Source: Acanthochlamys bracteata
Lineage: Eukaryota > Streptophyta > Magnoliopsida > Pandanales > Velloziaceae
DNA length: 64,000 nucleotides
NCBI GenBank assembly: GCA_019914995.1
Contig: CM034139.1
Coordinates: 2,024,461-2,088,460 of the forward strand
Direction: 5' to 3'
The position numbers were made by a program, and so were the translations under genes. Below, piece after piece: positions 43,860 to 56,920 of this stretch (position 1 is the first letter of the stretch; each line of letters starts with the position of its first letter). Below the pieces are notes generated by a model. That model saw nothing but the letters and a program-made list of their open reading frames with translations, did not search any database and had not been told where the DNA came from.

Positions 43860-46780
43860 CTAGCAAACAAAGAAAATGCAGCCCTATCGTATAGACATAA
43901 TTATTCATTTTTTTGAAAATTTTTAAGTTGTTTTTATTTGCATTTACTAAATTCGTGTTAATAGTAGTTATTATGAAAGAATTATGAACTCTAAAAAATT
44001 TATTAGTAGTTATTATGCAATAGTAGCTAACACAGATATCATATATAATGAAAAGACTTTAGCCCTATTCGGCGGTATATTTTTGGGCTTTAAGTTTGAA
44101 AAAACACAAAATAAGAATTGAAGTATTTTGGATAAATACTTTTAGCCGCTTTACTCTGTTTTATTAGTGAAAAATAAAAAGTATTTTATAAATGCTTAAA
44201 GAAATAGTTTGGTGACTTTTCTCTGCCGTAAGGAAAAGATAATTTTGCCCACTGTAAGTTTGGAATTTACTATTCTATATAAAAGGTATTGTCGCATCTC
44301 ATTCTCTCATTTCGTTCTTTTGATTATCTCATTCACCCTTTCGACTTACTCTCACGATTTCGCTCCTTCTCCGGCAGCGATTCTTCTCTTCATTATGACG
44401 ACGATCCAATCAATTTTCTTTTTAATGGCATCCTTCATTTACAGTCGTTCATGCTGCTACCATCAATTTGGTAAATCCCGCTTGTCAGCGCATCGGCTGC
44501 AAATCCTAAATCAGCCGGAACTCTAAATCGGCGCGATTTTATCAACTCCATAATAGTAACTGAAGATGATGTCGCAAAATTCATTATTAGTAACTATCAG
44601 TACCCAGTCGCTATTTATTTTATAAATAGCAACTTGTTGACCTGGTCGCTAATTAGAGTATTTGCAATCACCTCCGTAAACCTGTCGCAAAAGGCTTCAG
44701 TGACAAGCTTAGCATGACTGTATAGCCGATCGGCTTTTGAAGATCGTTAAAAGCTTTAGCGACCACCTCTCGTTTATTAGCCCACCGTCATTTATGGTCG
44801 CAATACTTTGAAATAGTTCAGTTATGTTGTTATGCTCTTAAGTTAATAAGATTATTTCAGCAACCATTAAATTGATTAAAATTTGTAGTGTATTTGTAAT
44901 TTATAACAATATGTTAAAAATTTATTAGACAACACATGAATTGCGATTGTTAGATATGTTTAAAATTAATTAGAACTATATATGCTATTCTGTTAGGTTA
45001 TAATAAAATTAATACTAAAAAATTAACTTACTTTTAATGATCAATTTTCATAAAAGATTTTTAGCTTACTTTCAATTAGAGCTGAAAATACGAGCTGCAA
45101 CTCTGATATTTGGATTAGCTCGGTTCGGCTGGTCTTATCACTTTTTTTATCCGATCGACCGTATGTCTTCCTTTATTTCATCTTTTCATATAAATAAAGG
45201 ATAAAATAATAAAAAATTAAGAAAATAACTTAGAAAAATTATTGTTAATATAAAAGTAAAAAATAAATTATTATATTATTATATGCATATAATTATATAT
45301 TTGTTGTACTTGAAAATTTTCGGTATAAAAGTAATTCAGAAAATTATTCCGTCAGGTCTTCGTTATGAGTTGTACGTTGTATTTTTTTAATTTCAAGTTT
45401 CTAATTTTTGAAACAAGTTAACACCTCAAACATCTCACTAATTGCTAGTCGAAACTCTCTGTGGAGAGCGCATGAATGCTCTTTGTGGATACAATAATGA
45501 AAGAGAATCTTATCACTATACTATTACAATAATGGCTATAAGACAGAACGTCTTGTCAAGCCATGTCAGGGGAAGTTGTGTTCTTGGGTCTTCAATTATC
45601 CTTACAATTATGCTAAATGCTGATTCTAAAAACACTATTGAAAAAAGAATGGTAAATATATCACGTATTAATTGAGAAAGTATTGTATATCTTTTTGAAC
45701 GTGGTTTTCACTAATTTAAATTATTAAAACTTTTTGAGTTATCGTCGTCATTGATAATGGCGGTATCTCCTTCACAATATTTATTAAAATCCGATTAAGA
45801 TTGCATGCTACTTGAAGTTAAAGTTGGTGTTAAACTTAAGCCAAACTTAATGAAAATCAAAGACCAATTGATCATTTTTTTTTTTTTGTTTTGATGAGTT
45901 TGTCTCATTGTTGGTTGTTGTTATTTTGGCAAATTAGCGAACCTTACCTCATTAAAGATTATAAACTTTATACAAATTGTTACTAGCATTAGTAATTTGT
46001 ACTTAATTATAAAAATATCCAAATACATACCAATACAAGTAAGAATATTGGAAAGTATGCAAATTTAAATTTAAGATCTAATATAAAGGCAAAATCATAT
46101 AAAGAAGGATATCATACCAATATTTTTTTAATTTACTTATCATTGTTATAACTATAGGTCTAGATAATGAATTTCTTAGAGTGAATGAAACATGGTATCA
46201 ATATTAAGAATTGAATGTAAAACTAATGGAAAAGTAGGATAGTAAACACTAAATAATAAAACAGTAGTATCATAAAATATTTCTAAAAAGTTACAAGTTT
46301 TTTAGCAATAGTTTGAGCGAATATGTTATTTCCATTCTTGTATTAAAAAAATCATAAACACAATTTTATAATCTAATGTACATTGTATCAAGTAAATAGA
46401 ATTATATTTTACTGGCATACCAAGATTGAACTTATAAGACAGACAAATGTTCTGCTAATCAATATCTCATAAATTCAGCTAACGTCAGTTTGAACTAACC
46501 GTACGGGCAACATTTATCTCTTCTAAATTTTGATCGTTCATGTTATAATCATCCACACCAAGATCAATAGAACGAACATTTAGATCAATTGAAAATAAGA
46601 ACACTAAAGGGATTTCTAGAAATGTGAGAATGTGAGTTTGTGAACTTTGAAACAAGAGGGAAAATTCATATATTTGAGAATTTGTAGAAAAATAAGAGGA
46701 AGTTTGTTGTGCAAGAATTGAGGAAAATATGAGGTATATAGAAATGAGTTTTATTTTTTTTTTAAAAAAAAGAGCAATGA
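43860..46780. other. Intergenic AT-rich region, no gene found
   Basis: Plus-strand frames at 44209-44526 and 45442-45675 are short and show no family resemblance. Around 44530-44820 there are repeated TCGC(A/T)A and AGCGACCA(C) motifs in both orientations, reminiscent of subterminal repeats of CACTA elements, but no CACTA end is seen. T-rich at 45877-45890. Confidence 0.5.
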
Positions 46781-46849
46781 TCTGTATCCATTGGCTGCAT
46801 CATGCTTATGTGAAAATGACATCATCCAACGGTCACAATAAACGTTGGC

Positions 46850-46975
46850 TATCTTCGAGACCTCAACGATTGAAATATCTAAAGCAGTTTTCTAACGGTC
46901 ACTTATGACCGTTAGCGGTTCCCTCTAATTGCTAACGGTCATGCGAGACCGTTGGCGGACTGCAATGGGATGTTG
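46850..46975. repeat. Clustered inverted ACGGTC/GACCGT repeats
   Basis: AACGGTCAC, TGACCGTTAGCGG, AACGGTCATG and GACCGTTGGCGG occur within about 120 bp, with a related CCAACGGTCACAATAAACGTTGG just before (46827-46850). The set can fold into alternative hairpins. It lies about 1.7 kb beyond the hAT coding end and could belong to that element's 3' region. Confidence 0.5.
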
Positions 46976-47540
46976 ACTATATCTTGACATCTGCAGATAT
47001 ATCAACATCAATTATATTTAAGCATGAAACTTTTAGACATCAAGTTTTCTAATTTCAACTACGAATGTTACACAAACTAAGAATGTTACAAGTACTTGAA
47101 CTTCCAGTTTTCAACAATAACGCCAACTAAAAAGCAACAAACACTTTAATAATATCTCAACAGTGATAACATCTCAATTTCTTACAAAACATTTACAGCT
47201 TTGTAGAGGGATATCCCATCCAAGGCTTCAGATGTTCGAGAGGGGGAAAGAACACATCCAATTCAAGGCATTAACCTGGCAAGCAGTTAGCAAACTTCTC
47301 CAGTGTTACCTGTGCAATGTTAAATCTATGACACTCAAGTGGATTACATGAAAAATCAGATACAATAAAGTATAAACAAGGCAGCTGATATCATAATAAA
47401 ATAAAAACTATAGCAAACTAGTTTGTAAAGAAAACAAGTGTTTTGTAAACTGTAGAAAAGAATGGCCAGCAAGCAATATTGGTGTCTATAATAAATACAC
47501 AAAATGCAGAAAACCCTATGATGGCAGGAAGAAAAAAGTT
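46976..47540. other. Noncoding stretch beyond the hAT element
   Basis: AT-rich, without recognisable genes. It may be the 3' flank or 3' untranslated part of the hAT element. Confidence 0.4.
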
Positions 47541-48530
47541 CCACATATGTCTACCATACTACCTTGCTTATGTTGGCAGCAAGTCAGTGAGATGCTATAG
47601 TGGCTATTTGGCAGCAAGAAAAATAGTTCAAACACAAGCTAACTCTGCCATACTGGGTAGCAAACCAGTAAGCCACAAGTCCACCAAGCCATCAAGAAAA
47701 AAAATCTAACAACAAGCCAATAACCAACTAAGCCATACTGGACAGTAAGAAAAAAATCCACAATAAGCTAGTAAGCAACAAAGCCATACTAGGCAGTAAG
47801 ATAAAAAAATCAAAACACAAAGGCTGCCTCTGCCATACTGGCTATCAAGCCAGTAAGCCACAAGTCCATCAAGCCAGTAAGAAAAAAACTCACAATAAGC
47901 TAGTAAACAACTATGACATACTGGACAGCAAGAAAATAAATCCACAATAAGCTAGTAAGCAACTAAGCCATACTAGGCAGTAAGAAAAAAAAATCCAAAC
48001 ACAAAGGCTGCCTCTGTCTTACAGGCCAATAAGCTAGTAAGCCACTTCAAGCTAGCAAGCCATAACAAAAACTTTCACCAAACATATGCCAGCACTTTCC
48101 AGTGACTTTTACTAAGCAAATAACAAAAACAAAATAAGTAGAAACTTTCACCAAACAATATGCTAGCACTTTCTAGTTTCTAGTGACTTCCGTTGACATT
48201 CACCAAACCTCTAAGGCTCTAATTCTAGTGACTTGGCGATACTAGAAACAAATAACATAAACCTCTAAAATATGCTAGCACCAAAAGAGAGCATAAGCTA
48301 GTGAGAGTACATATGATGCTGTAGCAATCTAAGATATCTAAGAAATATTTCAGTGACTTTCACCAAACTGACCAGTAAGAAAAAAAAAATCCATAGCATA
48401 AATAGCTGTACTGGCTAGCCAACAAGCCACAAGTCCACAACAAGCCAATAAGAAAAAAAATCCACAACAAAGCACCAAGCCAATAAGCTATACTGACTAA
48501 TAAGGAAAAAACAAGAAATCCACAACACTA
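47541..48530. repeat. Degenerate minisatellite (GCCAGTAAGCCACAAG / CATACTGG...CAGTAAG)
   Basis: Imperfect repeats built from CAAGCCAGTAAGCCACAAGT, AACAAGCTAGTAAGCAACTA, GCCATACTGGACAGTAAG and AAAAAAATCCACAA. A larger unit of about 115-150 bp (near 47660, 47770, 47850, 47960) can be seen, and a second family of CTTTCACCAAACATATGCTAGCA phrases at 48070-48320. The reading frames found here are repeat by-products. Confidence 0.8.
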
Positions 48531-48660
48531 AGATATCTTTTAGGTCATGTAGACGGTTATTTCTAGATTCATGCTTATAGAGATGCGTATAGAGACTGAA
48601 TATATGATCATCTTTAGAAAAGATAAAATACTAAACATTAACATATCATGTTTCGAAGCA
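48531..48660. other. Short noncoding stretch at the 3' side of the hAT element
   Basis: No gene seen. The 3' terminus of the hAT element was not located. Confidence 0.4.
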
Positions 48661-51160
48661 GAACTTTCAAGGTGACCTTATACTCATCACCTTCTCTTCA
48701 TTCTCCTCATCACCAAGATCATCAAGGTTCAATTTAGGTTCAGTAGCTAAAAAATATTTTCATTTCAAAAGTTAGAATGCTAAACTGAGTCAATTGAGCA
48801 TCTAATATTATAATTAAATACAAAGAAAAAACACCTATCATCAAAGGGTTTCTCTTGAATGGACCATGCTTTTAATTGTTTGTAGAATAGAGGGTTCATC
48901 CATGGTTATCCAATCATCATTGTCACTAAATTCTTTAACATCCATAGGGTCATAGATTTGACCCTTAGACGTAATGCATAAGAAAAAAACATATAGAAGC
49001 ATGAACAAAAAAAATGAGCAATAAAAGAGATAGAAAAAGCTTTACCTTTGCCTCAATCTCAAATTACAATGAACATACACATTATCATTAAGCCGTTGAT
49101 ACTCAAAATCTATTCCTTTTATGGAATGTATGTGGTCAAATATGCTCCAATTACGCTCGCAACATGACGAACTACATGTTTGGTTTAAAACATGAATGGC
49201 CAATTTTTGTAGATATTTAGCACTATTTTCTTGTAACATTGATCATTCATCTATAAAAATATAGAAGAGTGACACAATAGAATTAAAAAAAAAAGTTGTA
49301 TAAAAGAACACAATAATCAACTAACTGGGGCAATATTTTCACGATTAGCTATAGCAGAAATACATCCAAAGTCTCATTTGACATTTCTAAATAGCTTCAT
49401 CTCACCGATTAGTTTACTGATCAACTCAAAATTTCTAAAAGCATACTTCTCTATACCATCCATAACTACCAAAATAGTAGAATTTATCTTTTCAGTGGAA
49501 GATCTATCATACTGATAATAAGGATTCAATCAATAACAAGCTGAGGGTAAAACTTTACCTAGCTGATGATCTTATTTATCACTAATAATATTGAGGTACA
49601 ATGTCACTCGTTTCTTATTTCTCTTGATTCTTCTCATGATTTCAGATTTAGCATTATGAATAGCCTCAAACAAGTACCACATGCAAGGCCTATCAACACT
49701 ATCAATATGAAGAACAAGAACTAGAGGAGTAGTAAGTTTTACTATATTTTCATACTCTATCCAAAACGAAGGAGTTAACACATCATCTACAAATTTTTTA
49801 CTTTACTTTCCTTAGCGTACAATGAGGTTGCCCATTCTCTTGATGTTACCATAGCTCTTAAACTATCCTTGTGAGCCGATATATTTTTAAATATAATAAA
49901 ATTAGTAGCAAAACGAGTCGGTATTGGTCTAATTATTTCTTTTTCACATGTGATTTTTCTTATAAAATGTAAGAAAAATAATGATTATAAATATACTTGG
50001 TAATTCTAAATGCATGAGCCATCAAATTATTAACTTCATCTAGCTTGTCGAAATCATGAAACATCAAGTTAATATATTATGCAGCATAAGGAGATCAAAA
50101 TAAACCTCTAAACTCTCGTTCTAATAGTCTACCAGTAGCAACATAATTAGAAGCATTATTAGTGATAAAATGGATCACATTCTCAGCACCCATATAAGAC
50201 AATTTTTCTAAACAGCTTGTACAACATCTTAGCAGTTTTTGAAGTATCAGATCCATCGATAGATTTGAGAAAGAAAGTACCTTTTGGGTAATAAATTAAA
50301 AAATTGATGAGGGTTCTTCTGTTTTGGTCTGTCCGTCCATCAACCATGATACTACATCCTATTGTCTTCCATGCCTTGTCTGCTCAACATTATTATTCAA
50401 TAAAAAATTTTGAAAACTATGATAGCGAGGAGCTTTATAACCTACACTCATACTAGCAATAACAACTACCATATGTTAAAAATAAATAGAGTTAACTGTG
50501 TTAAAAGATTCATGCATCAATCATCCACTTGGATATAACAATCCCACATTTTTTTATGGCCTCCTTATTTTGCAAAACACTCTTTAAAGTGGGTTATGCA
50601 TTAGGAGTAGTTCTCGGCATGAAATAAGAATCCATATGCATTACCTCTTTTCATTATGTGACTGCATGCTTTTCTCTACCCATATTGCCCTTTGCGATTT
50701 CTGACCCTACTGATGTGCATTGATTTACCAGATTATCTCCACCGAATTTGTTGTAAGCATACTCCTATTCTCTATGGTGTTGGCTAAACGGATTCTGCAC
50801 ATCTAATATATCTTTATGTCTTGTCTTTTTAGAAACAAAATCATCAATATGTATCTTCATTTAACAGTGAACATCAGTTGGAACGGCATTGCAAGCTCCA
50901 ACATCTCCTTTCACTACAGCTAAGTTGTTGTTTGAATTTATTAATGCCACCTCCAGTAAATGTTTCCGAACAATAGCTGCATATCAAAATGCTTTTTTCT
51001 AACTGCCACCAATTTCAGTAAACCTGTAATGACTCTAAGCAGGATCAGTTTTTTGTTTTGAAGAACTTTGACCTTATGGAATTGTTGAGAATTACTGGGT
51101 AGACTCTCTAGAAGGATTGGAAGGATTCGAACCAATCCCATACATTAGCTGGCTGGCTAA
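48660..51160 (-). pseudogene. hAT transposase (BED finger, DUF659, hAT dimerisation domain), decayed, right copy
   Basis: Minus-strand order of domains: BED-finger region at 51140-50940 (MGLVRILPILLESLP... frame-shifted from the usual NNSTRSKFF..DPAWSH), VGACNAVPTDV near 50890, DUF659 core near 50230-50100 (MGAENVIHFITNNASNYVAT then GRLLEREL), LDEVNNLMAHAFRITKYIYN near 50040, a WIEYENIVKLTTPLV segment at 49781-49572, and the dimerisation domain at 49239-49042 (CCERNWSIF, YQRLNDNVYVHCNLRLRQR). An intron probably separates this from the acidic tail at 48967-48837 (YDPMDVKEFSDNDDWITMDE) and 48750-48660. Many stops and shifts, so inactive. In intact relatives this protein moves the element, leaving 8-bp duplications. 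Confidence 0.88.
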
Positions 51161-51709
51161 CAGAACGAGTAGAGAAATCGATACAGTTAGCACTAACGAA
51201 CAGATTTAGCAGAACCGAGTAGCGGAGCCCGATCGAACGCAGAGATTGAGCTCGAGCAGATTAGGCTTCGAACTTCGGAGCTGTGAAGCTATAATTGAAG
51301 TTGAGCACCAACAATGTGACGTCGGATGACATAAGCGGTATAGCAACGGTGATCAAACTCGGACGAAACGGTGATTGAGTTCGGACGAAGAGAGGATCGA
51401 GTAGCGGTCAAGGAAAAAAGGGAAAGAGGAACCAGTGTGATGTCGGAGGACTGAAGCTAGTATAGCAGCGGTGATCAAGCTCTGACAATAGCGCCGAAAG
51501 AAAAATATGGGAAAGAAGAAAAAGATAAAACGAGCTCGAGTAGAAGGCTTGCGTGGTTTGAAGGCATGCGGTTTAAGCTTATTCGTCGAGAAAAAAATTA
51601 AAAATTAGATTTAATATTGTTTTATAAAAAATTTCGGTTGATTCGAGTCGACCCGAGTCAGTACGAGCCAACTGCAAAAATAATTTTATTATTAACCTGC
51701 ACCAGTTTA
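51161..51709 (-). mobile_element. 5' noncoding region of the hAT element, right copy
   Basis: Matches 481-1056, with GAGCTCG and TCGGACGAA repeats. The terminal GC-rich stretch seen near 1060-1093 is missing; the sequence passes into copia sequence within about 15 bases. Confidence 0.7.
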
Positions 51710-51721
51710 TGCAAAAACAAC

Positions 51722-53385
51722 TTAGAATAATATAGTTTAATTCTATATGTTTAGCACTCTTAGAATACTTGTCGTTGTTAGAAAAGAAAACTGCTGCAAA
51801 ATTATCACAGTAAACTTTTAGCGATTCCGCAATACTTTCGACACCGCAAAGTCAAAAAATAAAGTTCTGCAGTCAATTAGTTTGAATTGTGGCATTAAAG
51901 AATGCTACAAATTCAAATTCCAAAGTGGAAGTATCAATAATAGACTACTTCGCAGTTTTCGATGATATTGCTCCTCTCGCCAAAAGAAACATGTACCCGA
52001 ATATGTATTTTCTACTATCAACACTTCCAATAAAATCTGAATTCGAAAACCCAATAACTTCCAAGTTGTCAGATCTTCTATAAGTGAGCATATGATCTTT
52101 CGTTCCTTATAAGTATCTAAATACTTTCTTTACAGCTCTCCACCGATCATGTCCTAAATTACTCTGATATCGACCTAGCATTCCGACTGCAAATCTGATA
52201 TCAAGTTTAGTACAAGTCTGAGCATACATCAGACTCCCAATAAGAGATGCATAAGAAATTTCTTTCATTTGTTTGCGTTTCAATTCATTATTTGAAAATT
52301 GTATATGGCTAAATTTGTCACCTTTCTAGATTGGAACCACACTTGCCGAGCAATTTTTTATTCCAAATCTCTTTAGAACCTTATTGACATATGCTTTTTA
52401 AAACAACTCTAACAATCATTGTGATCGATCTCGATAAATATCAATATCAATCACAAAAGTTGTCTTTCTCAAATCTTTCATTTCAAAGTTATTAGAAAGA
52501 AATTTCTTAGTCTCATATAATAGACCAAAATTATTTGTAGAACGTAAAATATCATCAACATACAGAATTAGAAATATAAATTTGCTCCCACTGATCTTTA
52601 ATACACCGATCGATAATGTTTTCTTTAAATCCAGAAGAGCTGATAGTATCATTAAACTTTAGAATACTTTTCTTCAAAAACTTGCTTAAATTCGTATATT
52701 GATTTCTTGAGTTTACATACCAACTTTTGTTTTCCTTCAACCAACAAGCCTTCAGGTTGACAGATATATACTTTCTCATCTAAACTCTCATTTATAAAGA
52801 TAGTTTTCACATCTATTTGATATAGTTCTAAATCATAATGAGCTATCAAAGCCATGATAATTCTAAATTAGTCCTTTCTTGAAACTGGAGAAAATGTTTC
52901 ATTATAATCAATGCTATTTTTTTGATTAAAACCTTTAGCAACAAGTCTAGCTTTATATCGTTCGATATTGCCATTTGAATCACGTTTGGTCTTAAAGACC
53001 CACTTGTATCCAATACACTTATATCTTTCTGGCAATTCAACAAGTTCTCAAACTTTATTACGTTCCATAGATTTTAGCTAATCATTCATGGCATCTATCC
53101 ATTCAGAACTATTAGCACCGTCAATGGCTTGTGAAAATAAAACTAGATCATCATTAAAGCCCAAGTCAAAATATGACTTTTATAAGTAAACCACATAAGC
53201 GTTCGAAATAGCGAGTTTTCTTTATCTTTCAGATCTTTTTGACGGTATTTCTTATAGGTCATTTACAATAGTTCATTAAGATTGATGTCATTCAGAGGAG
53301 TTTCATTTATTTGTTATTCTTGTACACTGTTAAACTGTACAGCTGCAGGAACAACAATATTATAAAAAGTTTGAGGTAGAGAAAT
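51722..53385 (-). pseudogene. Copia pol relic, right copy (RNase H, reverse transcriptase)
   Basis: Co-linear with 1724-3388. Reverse transcriptase carries FLILYVDDI near 52555-52575; the preceding LDEKVYICQPEGLLVEGKQK is at 52790-52730, and KKSIYEF near 52700. RNase H lies at 51722-52090. Stops and frame changes occur at mostly the same places as in the left copy, with a few private ones. Integrase, protease and most of gag are deleted at 53386. Confidence 0.9.
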
Positions 53386-53425
53386 TAAATACATTGAACA
53401 ATGATATAAACGTAACATGCGAATG
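53386..53425 (-). pseudogene. Copia gag N-terminal remnant fused to pol, right copy
   Basis: The sequence switches from the pol hinge region (equivalent to 3385) to the gag N-terminus (equivalent to 12180) within GAAATTAA. Both source sites carry AAATT (3390 region, 12170 region), so the deletion joined at a short shared sequence. Confidence 0.75.
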
Positions 53426-54322
53426 TAAAGAAACAGAAATGTATGCTGCAAAATTAATAAATGCTCCCAAACTAATGGTTTGACTTTTAAATTTTTAAAT
53501 ACATAATACGGATTCAAATTATTCATTTAAGTAATAAATGTATATCGAAGTTCTCATTTGGGTGAAGCAACGACATACAACATAAATAGTAATGATGCTA
53601 AAATAAAATTTTAACTTAATTTGATAATTAAATATATTCAAATTAGACATATTTGCTATCTTTGGATATTTAAAACAAATCTAACAAAATATATAAATCA
53701 CCACGTCATATTTATGAAATATAAGAATTACCAATCAACCCTTGGGTGATTTTAGATGTCTTATAATCATAAACGTTAATTATCTATAAAATAAAATATT
53801 TAATATAATGTTATATCAATTATAAGCATCACATACTTATTATGGATAATTGAATATATAGTATATATATAATTTGAACTTCACAACATCTTACGATTTG
53901 GTCACTTTGGTGAATAACAAACGATCAGAATATGAATTCAAATTGACATACAAATTCTACAGTTTGAAATTTGTAAAAAAATTATGATTTGACCACTTTG
54001 GTGACTAAGAAATCATCATAATACAAATTCAAATTATACAAATTTAATAGTTACAAGAAATTGATTTATGGATAAAATATATACGATATAAGTTTTTTTC
54101 TATGCAACACCTAAACCACCATATAATAGCATACAATTGATGATGCTAATAGTTTAATTGGCGAAATTTATGCATATTTAATAAAGGCATGCAAAATTTT
54201 TTAATTTATAAATACCAACAGCAGCGAAAAATATAAACTTTATAATGAATAATTTTAGGATTTTCATAATTAAGAGAAAAGAAAAAATCTTTGATGAAAA
54301 ATCATCGGTTTCTAAAACATTA
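53426..54322 (-). other. Copia 5' untranslated region, right copy
   Basis: Nearly identical to 12216-13110. Noncoding and AT-rich. Confidence 0.65.
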
Positions 54323-54334
54323 GCTCGGATACCA
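54323..54334 (-). promoter_or_regulatory. Copia primer binding site, right copy
   Basis: Minus TGGTATCCGAGC, identical to 13111-13122, including the same mismatch to the usual tRNA-iMet site. Confidence 0.85.
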
Positions 54335-54812
54335 CATATTAAAAATTTTCATAACTCTATTATAATTTACATAAAACATAATTTATGATCTAGAAACTCA
54401 ATGATTTTTACATAACTTAAACAAGAGAAACAAACCTTGATCCATGACGCTTATCCTCAATCAATTATTTGTCTCTAGAAAACTTGATTTCTCTCTCTTA
54501 ATCTTTATTTGATTCTAAAACGATACTTTATATGATGGAATTGACAACAAGGCTCAGATGTAGATTAAGATAGAGAGAGGACTAAGCATTACCTTAGGAA
54601 TATATTTATAACCCACAACTATCATAGCGAGTAATTGTCATAAAGAGTTATTGTAACTTCCGATAATGAGGAGTTATTATAATTTCCTTTATAATGGATA
54701 GTTTTTAATAACTCTTTAACTAATAAAATATTACCACTATATATTAAACAAAATATTACACATGGACGACATCCAATATTGTGAAGATTGTCTGTCTTTG
54801 TAGTCTATCTGG
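54335..54812 (-). repeat. Copia 5' LTR, right copy
   Basis: Matches 13123-13613 with small indels (about 13 bases missing near 54645). Beyond 54812 the two copies diverge completely. Confidence 0.6.
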
Positions 54813-55327
54813 GAAGTAATATATCTTGTTTTGGTGTAAAATTGGTCTCTTATGCAGCATTGTAGGAGATTACTGGAAATTAGTGTAAAAGATATTTTTG
54901 TCTTTTTAAAAAAACAAGCACTACCTTTTTACCTAAAAAAATAATTGAAATAAGTAAAAAAAATATTGCTACGTAGAATTTTTTTATACTTTATAATATT
55001 TTAAATAAAATTTCTAATTACTTGTAAAAAGATATATTGAAAAACGTCAATTAGAAAATTGAAAAATTATCTTTCTGTAATGGAATGCCAAATTAAATTC
55101 AAATTTTTTGCTATTATTTTTTAATTATTAAGTAATATATATTATCTAAATAGTTAAACGAGTTAAACGGGTCAATTTCGGGTCAACCCGAATTCACTCC
55201 GAACCCGTTTAAAATTTCGGATCATTTTCGGATCGACCCGAACCCGGCTAAGTGTTGATCCGAACCCGACTTTTTCGGATCGGTTTCGGGTAGGGTTTTC
55301 CGGTCGGGTCGAAATTTGTCACCCCTA
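54813..55327. mobile_element. Truncated hAT-like element or MITE, right terminus only
   Basis: The 3' 200 bp consist of repeated GGGTCAACCCGAA, GGATCGACCCGAACCC and CGGTCGGGTCGAA motifs and end TTTGTCACCCCTA, that is, a reverse-complement TAGGGGTGACAAATTTCG. This is a classic hAT terminus. The matching left end is not found, so the element is probably truncated at its junction with the copia LTR. No coding sequence. Confidence 0.65.
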
Positions 55328-55449
55328 CTTGCAACAACACTACAACAAAAAAGTCTGAATAGCTAGCTCTTGAGTCGCACATTCATGGACTACGAAATAA
55401 TATCCATGCACAAAACCTTATGTATTGAACGCACCAAGCGGTAAAACAA

Positions 55450-55595
55450 TAATGTTAGCCATATCTCAAAACTATGACTTCTAGCATCCTCACAATGACA
55501 ACAAGTGGCATCATTACAGATATAAGGGCAACAGCTTTTAGGAAAACCACATTTTGTACAAAATCCAAGATAACTATCGATAGCTGCTGCTGCAC
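55450..55595 (-). pseudogene. Module D copy, long open frame but altered end
   Basis: Minus strand GGTGCAG|CAGCAGCTATCG... is open for about 42 codons: QQLSIVILDFVQNVVFLKAV, ALISVMMPLVVIVRMLEVIV. The usual TTTTCAG|GTAC donor has become TTTTGAG|ATATGG, so splicing as in the 35.4-kb copy is doubtful. The frame agrees with the open copy at 35377-35505, supporting that frame as the ancestral one. Confidence 0.45.
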
Positions 55596-55699
55596 CAAGG
55601 GAAATAAAAATCAAGCATATTGAGTGAAACTATTCAAAAGAAACCCAAAAGAATAAGAACAAGAACAAAACAGAAGAAAAGCAAACAAACTAGCAAACA

Positions 55700-56920
55700 C
55701 CAGCATGGCAGTGCTGAAGAAGTCAACCTGGTCACAAACTAGGAGATTCCTAGGGAAGGCCATCAGATGTTCTAACCTAAAGGGAGAGGAAGAGGGGAAA
55801 ATAATCAATATGCAACAAGACGAATCAACTTAGACATAATAACTAGATTCAATGAAGCAGGCAACTTAACTAGTCATAAAAAAAGAGGCTACTTTCATTG
55901 GAAACACTCAAAAATGTTGACCCTTCAGCCAACACCTCAGTTTTTCTCGACATGAGATGAAGGAGGAGAAAGAAAACTCTATCACTATGCAATAAAACTA
56001 ATAGCTGAGAAGCAACAATCGAATCGAAGAAGAAGAAAACTTAAGTATCAACACATGTGTCAACTTGATCCATTCCTTTGCATTGAACAGAAGTTCGGCA
56101 TCTAACCTAAACTCCTGTGTTTTTTGAAACCTTAATTGAAGAACAAGACAGGAAAATTAATCAGCATGCAAGTAAGCCAAAAATTCTAAGCAGCAATAAA
56201 GGATTTAGAGAAGCATGCAACTTAACTAAGCAAGCGAATGATTACTTGATTTATTGCTGGCATTGAAGACAGGTTCATCCTTCACCTAGCACTTGATTCT
56301 TTAAATCTCACGAGAAGAAGGAGAAATGGAAAACAATTATACTATCTAAGCAAACCGAACAAGAAATAAACAAGGACTCAAGAGAAGCATGCAAGGATTT
56401 AAAGAAGCAGGCAAATTAACTACGTAAGATGCTACTGCTTGATTGAATGCCTCTGTCAAAGACTCCGCCGTTCAACCAGCACTCCATTGGTTATTTTTAC
56501 ATTTAACAAACAGAACGCAGGAAAGATAATCAGTATGTAAGAAAACAAGGAACTTAAAAAGCAACAGAAGGATACAATAAAAAAGGAAACTTTTAACTAA
56601 GCAGTCAAACGACTGCTTGATTTGATTTGATTGCTTGGCACGAGAAAAAGTTAGACCACCCAGAACCACTAATTGTAGCTACTTTTGGACGAACTACAAT
56701 GCGAAGTAAAAGCAGAAAAGGTGTCTTGAGACATCATCTTCTAACCTGAAAAGATTACAATGAAGAAAATAACAACTACGCATGTTAAGAAGAAACGAGT
56801 AGAATAAGGTAATCAAATGGTTTAGCTGAAAAAAGAAAAACGATTGCTTCATTTGTTGCCTACATTGAAAGAAAGTGGCCACTCCAACGGGCAAGTGCTA
56901 CAGCTGCGTCCAGATGCGTT
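55700..56920 (-). repeat. ~175-bp unit block 9 (about 7 units)
   Basis: Markers near 55730, 55935, 56100, 56280, 56475, 56660 and 56885, spacings of about 165-225 bp. The part 56200-56600 is very close to 27180-27570. Confidence 0.7.

Noticed and set aside
44209-44526. 105-codon plus-strand frame as a gene
   Set aside because: Hydrophobic, no recognisable family, AT-rich intergenic setting and no splice or promoter support.
47479-47945. Cys/Leu-rich minus-strand and plus-strand frames
   Set aside because: Both are translations of the degenerate minisatellite.
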